From Streptomyces monomycini (GTDB lineage: Bacteria; Actinomycetota; Actinomycetes; Streptomycetales; Streptomycetaceae): 64,000 nucleotides of DNA. The notes below the pieces were generated by a model that did not search any database, had not been told where the DNA came from, and was given only the letters and a program-made list of their open reading frames with translations. The stretch is from contig NZ_JAFIQY010000022.1 in assembly GCF_022271435.1 (NCBI RefSeq), forward strand, positions 1 through 64,000, given 5' to 3'. This document shows, one piece after another, positions 49,841-57,855 of this stretch (positions are counted from its first letter, which is position 1; each line of letters opens with the position of its first letter). Position numbers and translations under genes: made by a program.

Positions 49841-50334
49841 TTTGCACATAGGCCGCCAACAGTTCCGGGACCGGACGTGGCCGCCTGCACTTCTGGTGAT
49901 CGGGCGCGCGGGCTACCAGGGCACCACCCCCAGAGCCCGACGCCCGGCTGCTGGAGCTAGACCCACCAAGGTTCAACGCCAGCACATTGACTGTAACGGG
50001 GGAACTCTCTTCCATAGTCCCTCACGCGAGGGAAGCAGCGCTATCAAATCTTGTTTCTCCCTCGCGTGAGGGAAAGCTGATGCGCGTTTAAACCGGCATC
50101 ATCACCCTTTGCGAGGGTAGCCCTGAATCTTGTTCAAGGGGCACCGAGTGCCTTCTCGCGGACAAATCCGTGCTGCAAGGGAAGGGATGCGGCGACAATC
50201 GCCACGTCATATATCCTCAGGCGTCAAGGAGTTCACACGACCGGTTCTGCCTCTCACCAAGGCGAACCAGCCGGTCGGTGAATCTTCAAGAGAGCTAGAC
50301 CCACCAAAAGATCTTCATATCGCAGCGAGGTTCA
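49841..50334. other. Possible centromere-like or control region
   Basis: About 490 bases with no gene. It contains CCCTCACGCGAGGG (50019-50032) and its exact reverse complement CCCTCGCGTGAGGG (50059-50072), and TTGCGAGGG (50110). GAGCTAGACCCACCAA appears at 49955 and 50294 with variations. The inverted pair and position next to parAB make it a candidate partition site (parS-like). Confidence 0.5.
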
Positions 50335-50565
50335 ATGTCCCCGTTCCTCTGCGCCACTGTGGCGACGATTATGATCATCGCCGCCGTCGTAGCGTTCACT
50401 GTCAAAAACCTGGCTTCTCACCCGGCGCGCATCGCCGTCGTGATCGTCGCGATCACCGGACTCGTCTCGGCGCTGCCGCCCGTGCTGCACTCCCTGCGGC
50501 CCCCGCCCGTGGTTCTGACCCCCACGGCCCCCGACGCCTCCCCGCACCCGGCGGCGATGGCCTGA
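50335..50565 (+). CDS. Small membrane protein
   Basis: 76 residues from ATG at 50335. Two hydrophobic stretches, LCATVATIMIIAAVVAFTV and IAVVIVAITGLVSALPPVL, then a Pro-rich tail. It overlaps the Crp-family gene by one base (TGATG), so the two are co-translated. Possible membrane partner of that regulator; no family was recognised. Confidence 0.55.
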   Translation: MSPFLCATVATIMIIAAVVAFTVKNLASHPARIAVVIVAITGLVSALPPVLHSLRPPPVVLTPTAPDASPHPAAMA

Positions 50566-51515
50566 TGTCCCACAACGACCGCAAACCCCCCGGGCCGGGC
50601 AAAAAGCCACTGCCCATCAGGCCGCAGCGCGAAGGTCACCGCCTCACCTCCCTGACCGTCTGCCAGCCCCCTTCCGCAATATTCGGGCAATTCCCGAACT
50701 TTCCCGACCTTCTGGCCTCCGACCACACCTGGGCAAGCCTGAAAGAATATGAGCCCGGAGGAATCCTCCGAAGCGGCGGCGTCGTAGTCCGGGACGCCGT
50801 GCACCTCGTTCTCCAGGGCTACGTAGCAGAAGAAGTCCACTACGGAGCGGGAACCCAGACGCTCCGCTTCCACAGCCCCGGAAGCCTCGTCGGCGACACC
50901 GCCATCCTCGGACCCCACAACACGCCAGTACCTCCGCAGGCACGGGCCCTCAGCCGGGTAAAGACAGTCATGATGCCCCTGTCGCGGATGCGAAGGAACG
51001 TTCTGGCGTCACCCGACTTGCTGCGGACAGTGACCTGGTCCATCTCCAACCGGCTTCGCATCAACGAAGCCGTCTACGGCCTCCAGTCCCGCACCCCGGC
51101 ACAACGCCTCAGCCTGCTCCTCCTCCACCTCGCCGAGTCCGCCAACGCCGATCTGCAAAACCTCATCCCGATCATCCACGGGCCGACCCAGTCCGACCTC
51201 GCGTCGGCCCTCATGCTGGGACGCGCCACGATCGAAAGCGCACTGCGCACGCTCCGGGAGCACCGTCTCCTCGACACCGCTCACCGGAAATACCTTCTGT
51301 ACCATCCGCCTCTGATCAACATGATCGCGTTGGGCGTACCAGTCGAAGACATCACCACGGAATCCTGTCCCCCGCACTGTCCGTGCGACGGCACCGGAAT
51401 GAGTCCGTCCCCCGAAGCAATGCTCAGCGTGCTCCTCCGGGAGCCCCGTCGGGCTCCCCGCCGGCTGTCAGACTTCGAAACGCGTCTTCTGGGGATGCGT
51501 CCCTACTCCCCCTAG
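50565..51515 (+). CDS. Crp/Fnr-family transcription regulator
   Basis: 316 residues from ATG at 50565. Residues about 60-150 are a cyclic-nucleotide-binding-like barrel: EYEPGGILRSGGVVVRDAVH, HLVLQGYVAEEVHYGAGTQT, GSLVGDTAILG. A long dimer helix follows (VTWSISNRLRINEAVYGLQS), then a winged helix: PTQSDLASALMLGRATIESA, LRTLREHRLLD. The C-terminus ESCPPHCPCDGTG has four cysteines close together and might carry a redox-active or metal site. That cysteine tail is unusual for Crp proteins. Confidence 0.8.
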   Translation: MSHNDRKPPGPGKKPLPIRPQREGHRLTSLTVCQPPSAIFGQFPNFPDLLASDHTWASLKEYEPGGILRSGGVVVRDAVHLVLQGYVAEEVHYGAGTQTLRFHSPGSLVGDTAILGPHNTPVPPQARALSRVKTVMMPLSRMRRNVLASPDLLRTVTWSISNRLRINEAVYGLQSRTPAQRLSLLLLHLAESANADLQNLIPIIHGPTQSDLASALMLGRATIESALRTLREHRLLDTAHRKYLLYHPPLINMIALGVPVEDITTESCPPHCPCDGTGMSPSPEAMLSVLLREPRRAPRRLSDFETRLLGMRPYSP

Positions 51516-51535
51516 AGCCACCCGTTCCTCCACTG

Positions 51536-51580
51536 CGGTGTCGGCCCGCACCTCCCCGCGGAGGGTGCGGGCCGACACCG
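51536..51580. terminator. Terminator behind Crp-family gene
   Basis: A 17-bp stem (51536-51552 with 51564-51580; CGGTGTCGGCCCGCACC and complement) with an 11-base loop. It follows the stop at 51515. Confidence 0.75.
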
Positions 51581-51820
51581 TTCCTGTGCGCCGCCTGTAC
51601 GACGCGCGGGCCCGACGCGCTACGCGACCGGGCCCAAGGCTTTTTGCGGAGCATCCCGCTCCGTCCGGCGTCCGTCCATCACCCACACGGGTGCCGGTTC
51701 ACGGGCCGGCGGAGCCCCGGAGCGACTCCTTGCACTCCGGCAAGCAGTGCCGCGTCCCCTGCGGGGCAGTTCCGGCCATCGCACCTGCTGAGCCGCTTCG
51801 CACGATTACGCTCGATTGTC
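51581..51820. other. Intergenic, no gene seen
   Basis: Overlapping frames only, with no start signals. AT-richer at 51803-51820. Confidence 0.3.
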
Positions 51821-52327
51821 ATGACGATGCGCGGTGCACAGGTCAAGATCGGCGCAGTGCAGGCGGCCTGGGACCAGGCCAGCATCCTGCGCTCGAAAGA
51901 CGACCAGCAGACGTGGCCTGTCCTGAGTGAGCGCATCGCGGCGGCCACGGCCATCTACGGCACGGAAGAACTCCTGCGCGGCACGGTGCTCCTGATGGAC
52001 GGCGCGCTGACCCAGATCGGCGCCGGCCGGCCCGGAGGCGAGCAGTTCGCCGAGCGGTTCACCCAGACGCTGATGAACAAGGTCGTCACCCGGTGGTCCG
52101 AGATCGTGGAGCGATCCGACCTACCAATGCTCCGTCAGGTCGTGACGGCCTCCTTCGCAGGGCGTGACCCGGTGGCCTGGCGCGACCAGGCCGGGCCGGT
52201 CCCCGGCAGCGAACCCTGCGCCATGACCTGCGCGCTCGCGCTCATCGCCGACTTCGTGGACACGGTCGAGGGGCCAGGAACGTGCGAGCGTGTCCTGCTG
52301 GCCGCCCTCAGCCGTGCCCTCGACTGA
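51821..52327 (+). CDS. Hypothetical protein
   Basis: 168 residues from ATG at 51821. Helical, with AVQAAWDQASILRSKDDQQT, ERIAAATAIYGTEELLRGTV, FAERFTQTLMNKVVTRWSEI and GTCERVLLAALSRALD. No family was recognised. A monocistronic gene by appearance. Confidence 0.55.
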   Translation: MTMRGAQVKIGAVQAAWDQASILRSKDDQQTWPVLSERIAAATAIYGTEELLRGTVLLMDGALTQIGAGRPGGEQFAERFTQTLMNKVVTRWSEIVERSDLPMLRQVVTASFAGRDPVAWRDQAGPVPGSEPCAMTCALALIADFVDTVEGPGTCERVLLAALSRALD

Positions 52328-52508
52328 TCCCTGGCGGGCAGTGAAGCCCCGAGACACCGCCGCAGGGCCCTCTGCCGAATCACTGGGCTCCCCGTAGGCA
52401 GCCACCTGTCCGCCGGAGTACATGTACGAGGTCACCCGGAGGCCGGAGCCAGGCTCTCACGCAGGGCGGCCGACCAGCAGCGGCCGGCTCACAGCTACGG
52501 TGAGCACC

Positions 52509-52637
52509 ATGGCTGCTGCCGACCCGCACGACGACATCCCCGCCACGACCACGGTGCTGGTCGTCGGACGTGTCCTGTTCATCTCCTGCGGCGGACGCAC
52601 ACGCATTCCCTACCTCTGCCCCGCTGCTCTGCGATGA
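52509..52637 (+). CDS. Tiny hypothetical ORF
   Basis: 42 residues from ATG at 52509, overlapping the next gene by four bases (ATGA). DIPATTTVLVVGRVLFISCG is slightly hydrophobic. It could be a translational coupler for the gene after it. No ribosome-binding site is clear. Confidence 0.3.
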   Translation: MAAADPHDDIPATTTVLVVGRVLFISCGGRTRIPYLCPAALR

Positions 52638-52840
52638 CCGGCGGCACCCTCACCGTCAGCGGCACGGACGTGACCTACACCTGCTCCGCCGGCCACACGT
52701 CCCAGGACTGGCGCCTGGACGCCAGCCATGTGCTGCGCGCGCACCGCGAGCAGGCCAACGGCCTCAAACGCCACCCGGACGACCTCGAAGTCCAGCCGGG
52801 CGTGGAGGAAATGCGGCGCAACAACTGGGATCACCTCTAG
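52634..52840 (+). CDS. Small hypothetical protein
   Basis: 68 residues from ATG at 52634. TLTVSGTDVTYTCSAGHTSQ then DWRLDASHVLRAHREQANGL. Cys/His in a CSAGH arrangement could bind metal. It converges on the KOW-like gene, overlapping it by four bases at 3' ends. Confidence 0.45.
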   Translation: MTGGTLTVSGTDVTYTCSAGHTSQDWRLDASHVLRAHREQANGLKRHPDDLEVQPGVEEMRRNNWDHL

Positions 52841-53205
52841 GTGACGGGCGCAGGAGCCAGCTCTGCGGCGCGCAGCGTCACCCGCCCGCCGTCCGGCATC
52901 TCGAAACTCACCTCGTAGCCGGGTGGCTCCCTGCCCGGTACGACATCGCACGCGGCGTCGTCCAGCAGCCAGGCCGCGCTCCGCACATGCCCGTTCCGGC
53001 CGGCGTGCGGCCCGGCCAGGATCCTGACGCGGGTATGGGGTGCCAGGCCCGGCCGTTCGGCTGCCAGGGCCGCGCTGACCGCCCGGGCGGCCGAGCCGGT
53101 GGCGATGTCCACCGCCGCGCCGCGAAGGCCGCGCCCGATGCCGCGTGTCATGCCGTCCCAGCGCTGCGGGCGACCCTGCCGGCCGCGGGCTGCAGCCGTC
53201 ATCAT
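52837..53205 (-). CDS. KOW-like hypothetical protein
   Basis: 122 residues from ATG at 53205. An N-terminal basic and helical part precedes TRVRILAGPHAGRNGHVRSA, then YEVSFEMPDGGRVTLRAAEL, a KOW-like beta barrel (SH3-like). Such folds bind RNA or protein. The adjacent upstream frame (53566) runs into this gene without a stop, so a frameshift may have separated a longer protein into two. Confidence 0.5.
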   Translation of the reverse strand: MMTAAARGRQGRPQRWDGMTRGIGRGLRGAAVDIATGSAARAVSAALAAERPGLAPHTRVRILAGPHAGRNGHVRSAAWLLDDAACDVVPGREPPGYEVSFEMPDGGRVTLRAAELAPAPVT

Positions 53206-53566
53206 CCGTGACCACCGGCGGCCAGGTCCGTGTCAGCCACAGCCACGTGACGACCACTGGGTCCGCGGTGTCCGCCGTCTCCGGGTCGGTGTCCAGGGCA
53301 TAAGCCAGCTCGGGGCCGACCAACTGCGCGGCGACGGCGCGTACATGCGCGGCGGCGTCGTCGGCGGACAGGTGCCACAGCAGCGATCCGAGTGTGACGG
53401 AAGCCGGACCGCCGCCCGTACGCGCCCCGAGCGCCTGGAGCATGACGGCCAGGATTCCGTGCACCGCGCGGAAGTCCCACGAGTTGTCGTCCGGCCAGTC
53501 CGGCCGGTCCACTGCGGTGATGTTCTGCGCCCGCTGCCGCGCCTGCTCCCACCCCGTGCTCTCCAC
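53206..53566 (-). pseudogene. Upstream half, frame-disrupted to 52837 gene
   Basis: From GTG at 53566 with GGAGGAGCGCG upstream: WEQARQRAQNITAVDRPDWP, FRAVHGILAVMLQALGARTG, PASVTLGSLLWHLSADDAAA, VVTWLWLTRTWPPVVTDDDG. No stop occurs at its natural end; the frame runs antisense into the next gene. A -1 shift around 53200 would fuse it to the KOW-like protein. A frameshift or sequencing error is likely; the protein itself looks real. Confidence 0.45.
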
Positions 53567-53731
53567 CGCGCTCCTCCGCCGTCTTCTCGCCCCTGGCAGC
53601 CAGTACACCAGAACGGCGGGCAGGCGCCGCTGCTCCCCTTTTCTGCGGCAGCAACCGGGCGTGATGCCGCCACAGGACCGACGGGTGCCCGTGTCAGGTT
53701 CGCGTGCACCGTTCCGGCGCGCGTACCGCTG

Positions 53732-54724
53732 TCACGGGCGGACCGGCGGCCGACGACGGCCGTCAGCATCCGGGCTGACGGATGCCAGCTGTCCTGACGG
53801 GGTTCTCACGGCAATGGGTGGGCGCAGCCACTGCGGGAGTCCCAAGCGGCGGCGCAGCGCGGCGAAAAGGCTGCGGTCCATGGCAGACACCGGTGATTCA
53901 CTGTCCTGGGCCGAGACCGGGGCCCTCAGGTGCGCACCCGAATGTCTCAAGGGCAGGACGCAGCAGCGAACCGACTCGGTGTTCCACGGCCGTGCCGGGT
54001 ACCAGGCAGCGTCGTGGAGACCGCATATCGCATGCATCCAGGCGGGCTTGTCCGGGTCGGTCCAGCAAAGCCATCGCGATCCGTGGTGCACTGGTGCACG
54101 CAGGGCTAGGTGGGGGCCCTCATGTGTTGCGAACAGCAAACACCGCATCGGCACCCGGGGAAAGCCGCTCTCGCCCAAAGCACGGGGCGCAGCGCACGTC
54201 GGCAATCCGCTCAACGCCGGCAGGTAGCGGAAACCAGGCGTGGCTGCTGTGTCTTGCGGTTTTGGGCCGCCGCCCGGGGCTTTGCGGCGCATCCGGTAGG
54301 CCGCCTGCCGGCAGGCGTTCGAGCAGAAGAGGCGGGGCCGGCCGCCGCGGGCGGTGACCAGGTCGTGCGGTAAGAACGGCTCACCGCACCGCGGGCACCG
54401 GCGCACGAGCTCTTCGGAAAGCTCCCGCGCCCAGCTGCGCAGCCCGGCCGACACGGCGATCTTGCCGTCCTGGCCGAACTCGTCGCTGACGGCAGTGGAA
54501 TGGCTGGGGTGACGCAGCCGGGAGGTGGCCACGCGCAGGATTCCCGCCACTTCTCCATCAGGACGGCGCAGCAGCCGGGCTATCGTCGCCAACGGCTGCT
54601 CCAGGACAACCGAGAGTATGAAGACGGTGACCTCCAGGTCGTTGAGGGTTGCCAGGACATGGTTGATAGAGCTGGTGTCCGCCCGGTTGGCCGTCGGATC
54701 CCGGTAGTCGTAGCGTCGCTTCAC
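53732..54724 (-). CDS. Sigma-region-4-like and zinc-ribbon protein
   Basis: 330 residues from GTG at 54724, overlapping the upstream membrane gene stop. Residues about 15-75 (SINHVLATLNDLEVTVFILS, VVLEQPLATIARLLRRPDGE, VAGILRVATSRLRH) are like sigma region 4 or an HTH. CPRCGEPFLPHDLV and LFCSNACRQAAYRMRRKAPG form a zinc ribbon at about 110-150. The C-terminal part has cysteine/histidine-rich motifs (RCLLFATHEGPHLALRAPVH, RCCVLPLRHSGAHLRAPV) of unclear role. Probably a DNA-binding regulator. It overlaps the upstream gene, so they are co-expressed. Confidence 0.6.
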   Translation of the reverse strand: MKRRYDYRDPTANRADTSSINHVLATLNDLEVTVFILSVVLEQPLATIARLLRRPDGEVAGILRVATSRLRHPSHSTAVSDEFGQDGKIAVSAGLRSWARELSEELVRRCPRCGEPFLPHDLVTARGGRPRLFCSNACRQAAYRMRRKAPGGGPKPQDTAATPGFRYLPALSGLPTCAAPRALGESGFPRVPMRCLLFATHEGPHLALRAPVHHGSRWLCWTDPDKPAWMHAICGLHDAAWYPARPWNTESVRCCVLPLRHSGAHLRAPVSAQDSESPVSAMDRSLFAALRRRLGLPQWLRPPIAVRTPSGQLASVSPDADGRRRPPVRP

Positions 54725-55113
54725 TGCCCCCTGCCCTCCTGTGCCACCGGCAGCCCCGCTGTCCCGTTGCGCTGCTCCGGAAGGGCCGGCCGGACGACCG
54801 CCAGCTGGTTGGCGCTGATGCTGATTGTCGGGGAGGCGGCTGTCCCCGGCGCGGGGTTCTGCCCGGGCAGGGCGGGAGGGTTGAGCGTTTCCCCCGGGAC
54901 GTTGCGCCACTTGCCCCAGGGCAGCAGGCACGACAGAGCGCCGATGACCTGGCTCAGGCCGCACAGCACCGCGGGAACATCCTGAGCGCGGGCCTTCTTC
55001 AGCACCGCCCTGACCGTCCACGCCACCAGCAGCGCCAGCACCACAACGAGCGCGACAACACCCAGCACATAGGGAACAGGACCGGCCTGTGAGCCGGCGG
55101 ACAGCACGTGCAC
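54721..55113 (-). CDS. Small membrane protein
   Basis: 130 residues from GTG at 55113 with CTGGAGGCATAC upstream. One hydrophobic helix, YVLGVVALVVVLALLVAWTV, is near the N-terminus. The rest is soluble, Pro-rich and ends QEGRGQ. Translationally coupled to the sigma-4/zinc-ribbon gene downstream. The leader upstream has two hairpins (55137-55158 and 55200-55236). Confidence 0.55.
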   Translation of the reverse strand: MHVLSAGSQAGPVPYVLGVVALVVVLALLVAWTVRAVLKKARAQDVPAVLCGLSQVIGALSCLLPWGKWRNVPGETLNPPALPGQNPAPGTAASPTISISANQLAVVRPALPEQRNGTAGLPVAQEGRGQ

Positions 55114-55136
55114 GTATGCCTCCAGAAACGCGAAGA

Positions 55137-55158
55137 GCCCCGGTCGGCAGACCGGGGC
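55137..55158. promoter_or_regulatory. Hairpin in the 5' leader of the 54721-55113 gene
   Basis: GCCCCGGTC (55137-55145) pairs with GACCGGGGC (55150-55158) around GGCA. It lies 24 bases before the GTG start on the minus strand and could mask or expose the ribosome-binding site, or act as an attenuator together with the next hairpin. Confidence 0.45.
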
Positions 55159-55199
55159 GAAAACACGGGACGGTAGGGCGGACTCGGGAAATGGAAACG

Positions 55200-55236
55200 A
55201 AAAAGCTCCCGCCACCGGGATCCGGGTGCAGGAGCG
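55200..55236 (-). terminator. Rho-independent-type hairpin with T-tract in 5' leader
   Basis: On the minus strand GCTCCTGC...GGCGGGAGC (55205-55236) is followed by five Ts (55200-55204), rare in Streptomyces terminators. Its place about 90 bases before a gene start suggests attenuation. An upstream reading frame contains two adjacent Trp codons, but no leader-peptide assignment can be made. Confidence 0.4.
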
Positions 55237-55526
55237 AAACGCAGGCACAGATGTGGCCGCTGCGCCTCGCAGTATGCCACCAAGTACCGCCTGTGGTGAG
55301 AACGCACTTCACCCCAGGCCGCTGACGTGGGCAGACGCTCGCACATAGTTTGAGGTTTCGTAACGCAGGACCAGCTGCCGCCGCCCGGGCCCGGCGGCAG
55401 CACGGTGCGGTCGGGCTCCCGGGGCGGGGCGCGGTGTCAGTGGGCGGCAGTAGTGTCGTCCGGCCTTTCAGGGCTGACGGCGGCCGCGGCGGGGCAGTGT
55501 CCCGGCGGGGCACGGTCACATCACAG
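55237..55526. other. Divergent promoter region
   Basis: This region separates the minus-strand membrane gene and the plus-strand membrane/coiled-coil pair. No gene with a start is seen; the plus-strand frame from 55350 is low-complexity until 55527. Confidence 0.35.
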
Positions 55527-56075
55527 GTGGGGGTTCGAGTGGGCGAGATACGGCATGAGGTAGCGGAGGAGACCAGCAGGCTCCAGGCCGGCATCACCGC
55601 GGTGCTCCAGGAGCTGGACGGTCTGCCGCAGGACGATCCGCGGTACGAGGCGCTGTTCGGGCAGCTGGTCGAGGCCGGCACCGCACTGCTGGCGTACGAA
55701 GCCTCGGTTCCGGCGAAGCTGGAGGCGCCGCAGCGCAAGGTCAGCAAGAGCGCCCTGACGTGGGCGGCCGGGGTGCATGTGGCCGGGGCCCTGCTGCTCG
55801 CCCTGGCCCCGCTGACCGGCTGGATCAGCTGGTGGTGGCTGCTCCTGGCCGGCTTCCAGGCACTGGCCGGTGTACTGATCGGCGCCACCGACCCGGCCCC
55901 GGGCCGGCACCGGATGCTCCGCTCGGCCGCGATCGGCCTGAGCATCGTCACCGTCCTGGTGCCGCTCCTGGTCTTCGGGGTGATCTCGGGCTGGTTCTGG
56001 ATCGCCGCTGTTGTCGGCTGGCTGTTCAGCGGCGTCCAGGCCAGCGACGCCGAGCAGGAGGTGAAGGCAGCGTGA
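55527..56075 (+). CDS. Membrane protein with coiled-coil N-terminus
   Basis: 182 residues from GTG at 55527; GTG at 55539 (after GGGGG) is an alternative. EIRHEVAEETSRLQAGITAV and LQELDGLPQDDPRYEALFGQ are helical. Four hydrophobic helices follow: ALTWAAGVHVAGALLLALAP, WWWLLLAGFQALAGVLIGAT, LRSAAIGLSIVTVLVPLLVF and FWIAAVVGWLFSG. It is coupled by GTGA to the coiled-coil gene downstream, so they likely form a membrane complex. No family was recognised. Confidence 0.65.
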   Translation: MGVRVGEIRHEVAEETSRLQAGITAVLQELDGLPQDDPRYEALFGQLVEAGTALLAYEASVPAKLEAPQRKVSKSALTWAAGVHVAGALLLALAPLTGWISWWWLLLAGFQALAGVLIGATDPAPGRHRMLRSAAIGLSIVTVLVPLLVFGVISGWFWIAAVVGWLFSGVQASDAEQEVKAA

Positions 56076-57046
56076 GCATGGACAGCTCGTACAGCGACCT
56101 GGACCACCGGATCGACCGCGTCAAGCGGGAAGTCACCTCCGAGCTGTCCGACGTGAGCGACAAGCTCCACGACCTGGAGAACAGCGTCGACGAACTGGAG
56201 GGCATCCCCCGCCGGGTCGATTCCCTGGAGTACGACCTCCAGGAGGCGAAGGAGGAGACCGAGCGCCTCGACAGCGACCTGCGGGCAGAGATCTCCGGTG
56301 TCGAGAGCAGCGTCTCCCGCCTCACGACGCGGGTCGCGGCCCTGGAACGGCACCTGCGGCAGGCCAAGGGCGCCGTCGTCGCCGATCTCGACGACCGCGG
56401 CGGCGAACTGCACGCCCTGGCCCTGATCGTGGAAAAGGGCATCGCCGCGCAGTCCGGCCTGCTGACCGACTACCAGCGGGCCACACTGCAGATGGCGGGC
56501 ACACGGCTCCACAGCGCCCTGGAGGCACGGCGTCAGCACCGCCACACGGTGCTGACGGCGGCCGCGGTGCTGGCCGGTACGCCGGCCGGGGATCCGAAAC
56601 GCAAGGCGGCCGTGCTGGACTTCCAGACCTCCGCGCCCAAGGCCCGGGAGGTTCACGGCCGGATCGCCCAGCTGCGGGCCGACTCGCAGAAGTCGGAGCG
56701 CCAGCTGGCGGCCGACGACGCGCTGCGCGCCAGGCACCGCAAGACGATCGACGCGGGCCAGCGGGCCGACACCAAGCTGCGGATGCGGCTGCGCAGCCGC
56801 CTGTCCGACGTGCTCAGCGGCACGGATCTGATGCCGGTCTGGTTCCACACCGCGTTCGGCCCGATGGCTCCCGCGCGAGGTGCCAACGACTGGCTGGACA
56901 CCGCGACGGACGTCCTGGCGTACCGGGCCACCTACAAGGTCACCGACCCGGTCGTCGCCCTCGGCCCCCCGCCCGACGGACCGCGCAACTCGCGCCGCGC
57001 CCTGTGGTACGAGGAGCTGAAGCGGAATCTCAGGCGCTGGGGGTAG
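56072..57046 (+). CDS. Large coiled-coil protein
   Basis: 324 residues from GTG at 56072. Residues 1-95 are a continuous coiled coil: SDLDHRIDRVKREVTSELSD, VSDKLHDLENSVDELEGIPR, RVDSLEYDLQEAKEETERLD, SDLRAEISGVESSVSRLTTR. The middle is helical with ALEARRQHRHTVLTAAAVLA, and the C-terminus is mixed with DLMPVWFHTAFGPMAPARGA and DTATDVLAYRATYKVTDPVV. Stop-start overlap with the membrane gene means a shared function. It could be a structural or stress-associated envelope protein. Confidence 0.65.
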   Translation: MSMDSSYSDLDHRIDRVKREVTSELSDVSDKLHDLENSVDELEGIPRRVDSLEYDLQEAKEETERLDSDLRAEISGVESSVSRLTTRVAALERHLRQAKGAVVADLDDRGGELHALALIVEKGIAAQSGLLTDYQRATLQMAGTRLHSALEARRQHRHTVLTAAAVLAGTPAGDPKRKAAVLDFQTSAPKAREVHGRIAQLRADSQKSERQLAADDALRARHRKTIDAGQRADTKLRMRLRSRLSDVLSGTDLMPVWFHTAFGPMAPARGANDWLDTATDVLAYRATYKVTDPVVALGPPPDGPRNSRRALWYEELKRNLRRWG

Positions 57047-57669
57047 CCGCATCCGCCCGGCCGGCGCACACCCTTCGAAACCTCCGCCCGGGCTCTGGCC
57101 TGCCACCGACGACCGCCCGGCCACGCGGACGACCAGCCCCGGCACCCACGGCGCGCCCTGAGGCACCGGCCGGCGCAGCGGCCATGGCGGCCCTCGCCGC
57201 TCCCGCCGTGTACACGGTGGCCCAGCCTTGCAGGCCCGGCTCCTGCGCCTGGGCTGCGGCCTGTGCGGTGAGCCAGGCGGTCTGCGCGCGGCGAGCAGGT
57301 GCTCGGCGGTGCTCGAGCGCAGCTTCGTGCCGGCTGCTGGGCGTCGGAGGCGACGTCCAGGTGGCCGGTGTCCGCATCGAACGCCACGGCCTGAACAGGG
57401 CCGGTGAGTTCGGGCTCGGCCGCGGCGAGGTTGACGTTGAACTGAGCAGGGACGCTGCCGTCGGCGGCCGGGACGACCATGCCGCGCTCGGTCATCATCA
57501 TGCCGGTCGCCGTACCAAGCCCGAGCGGCTCGCGTCCATTGCGTCGTACGCCCGTGCCGGTGCGCCGCTTCGGCCTCTGCGTCTGGGTGTTGCCCCTCTT
57601 CTTCGCCGCCTCCCGGGCCGCGGTTAGGGTCTGGCGCGCGAAGCCGACGCCGCTCAGCTTGGTGCTCAT
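57030..57669 (-). pseudogene. DciA-like (DUF721) gene, frameshifted
   Basis: From ATG 57669: LSGVGFARQTLTAAREAAKK, RPKRRTGTGVRRNGREPLGL, GTATGMMMTERGMVVPAADG match the copy at 35781. After about residue 115 the frame is broken; TKLRSSTAEHLLAARR and AQTAWLTAQAAAQAQEPGLQ follow in other frames. The core beta strand (FDADTGHLDVAS) is intact. This is the best preserved N-terminus of the family remnants in the window. Confidence 0.65.
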
Positions 57670-57673
57670 GCGC

Positions 57674-57850
57674 TCACCGTCCCGGCCGGGCCCCCTCCAG
57701 CGGCCGCGCGGCGAGCCCGGGCAGCCGGCCCGACCACGGCGCGGCCGAAGCCGCATCGGTCCGGGCGGCGGCCTGCTCGCGCAGTTGCTTAAGCCGTATT
57801 ACGAACAGGTACTCGGCGGTGCGCTGCCGGACCTCGCCGTAAGCCTTCAT
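57674..57850 (-). CDS. Small hypothetical protein before DciA-like gene
   Basis: 58 residues from ATG at 57850, ending five bases before the DciA-like ATG. KAYGEVRQRTAEYLFVIRLK and QLREQAAARTDAASA are helical. Its position in an operon with the DciA-like gene suggests a common role in replication, but the downstream partner is broken. No family was recognised. Confidence 0.45.
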   Translation of the reverse strand: MKAYGEVRQRTAEYLFVIRLKQLREQAAARTDAASAAPWSGRLPGLAARPLEGARPGR

Positions 57851-57855
57851 CTGTG

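Noticed and set aside
53732-57166. Long minus-strand frame of 1144 residues
   Set aside because: Only the last 330 residues look like protein; the rest is antisense to the coiled-coil and membrane genes.
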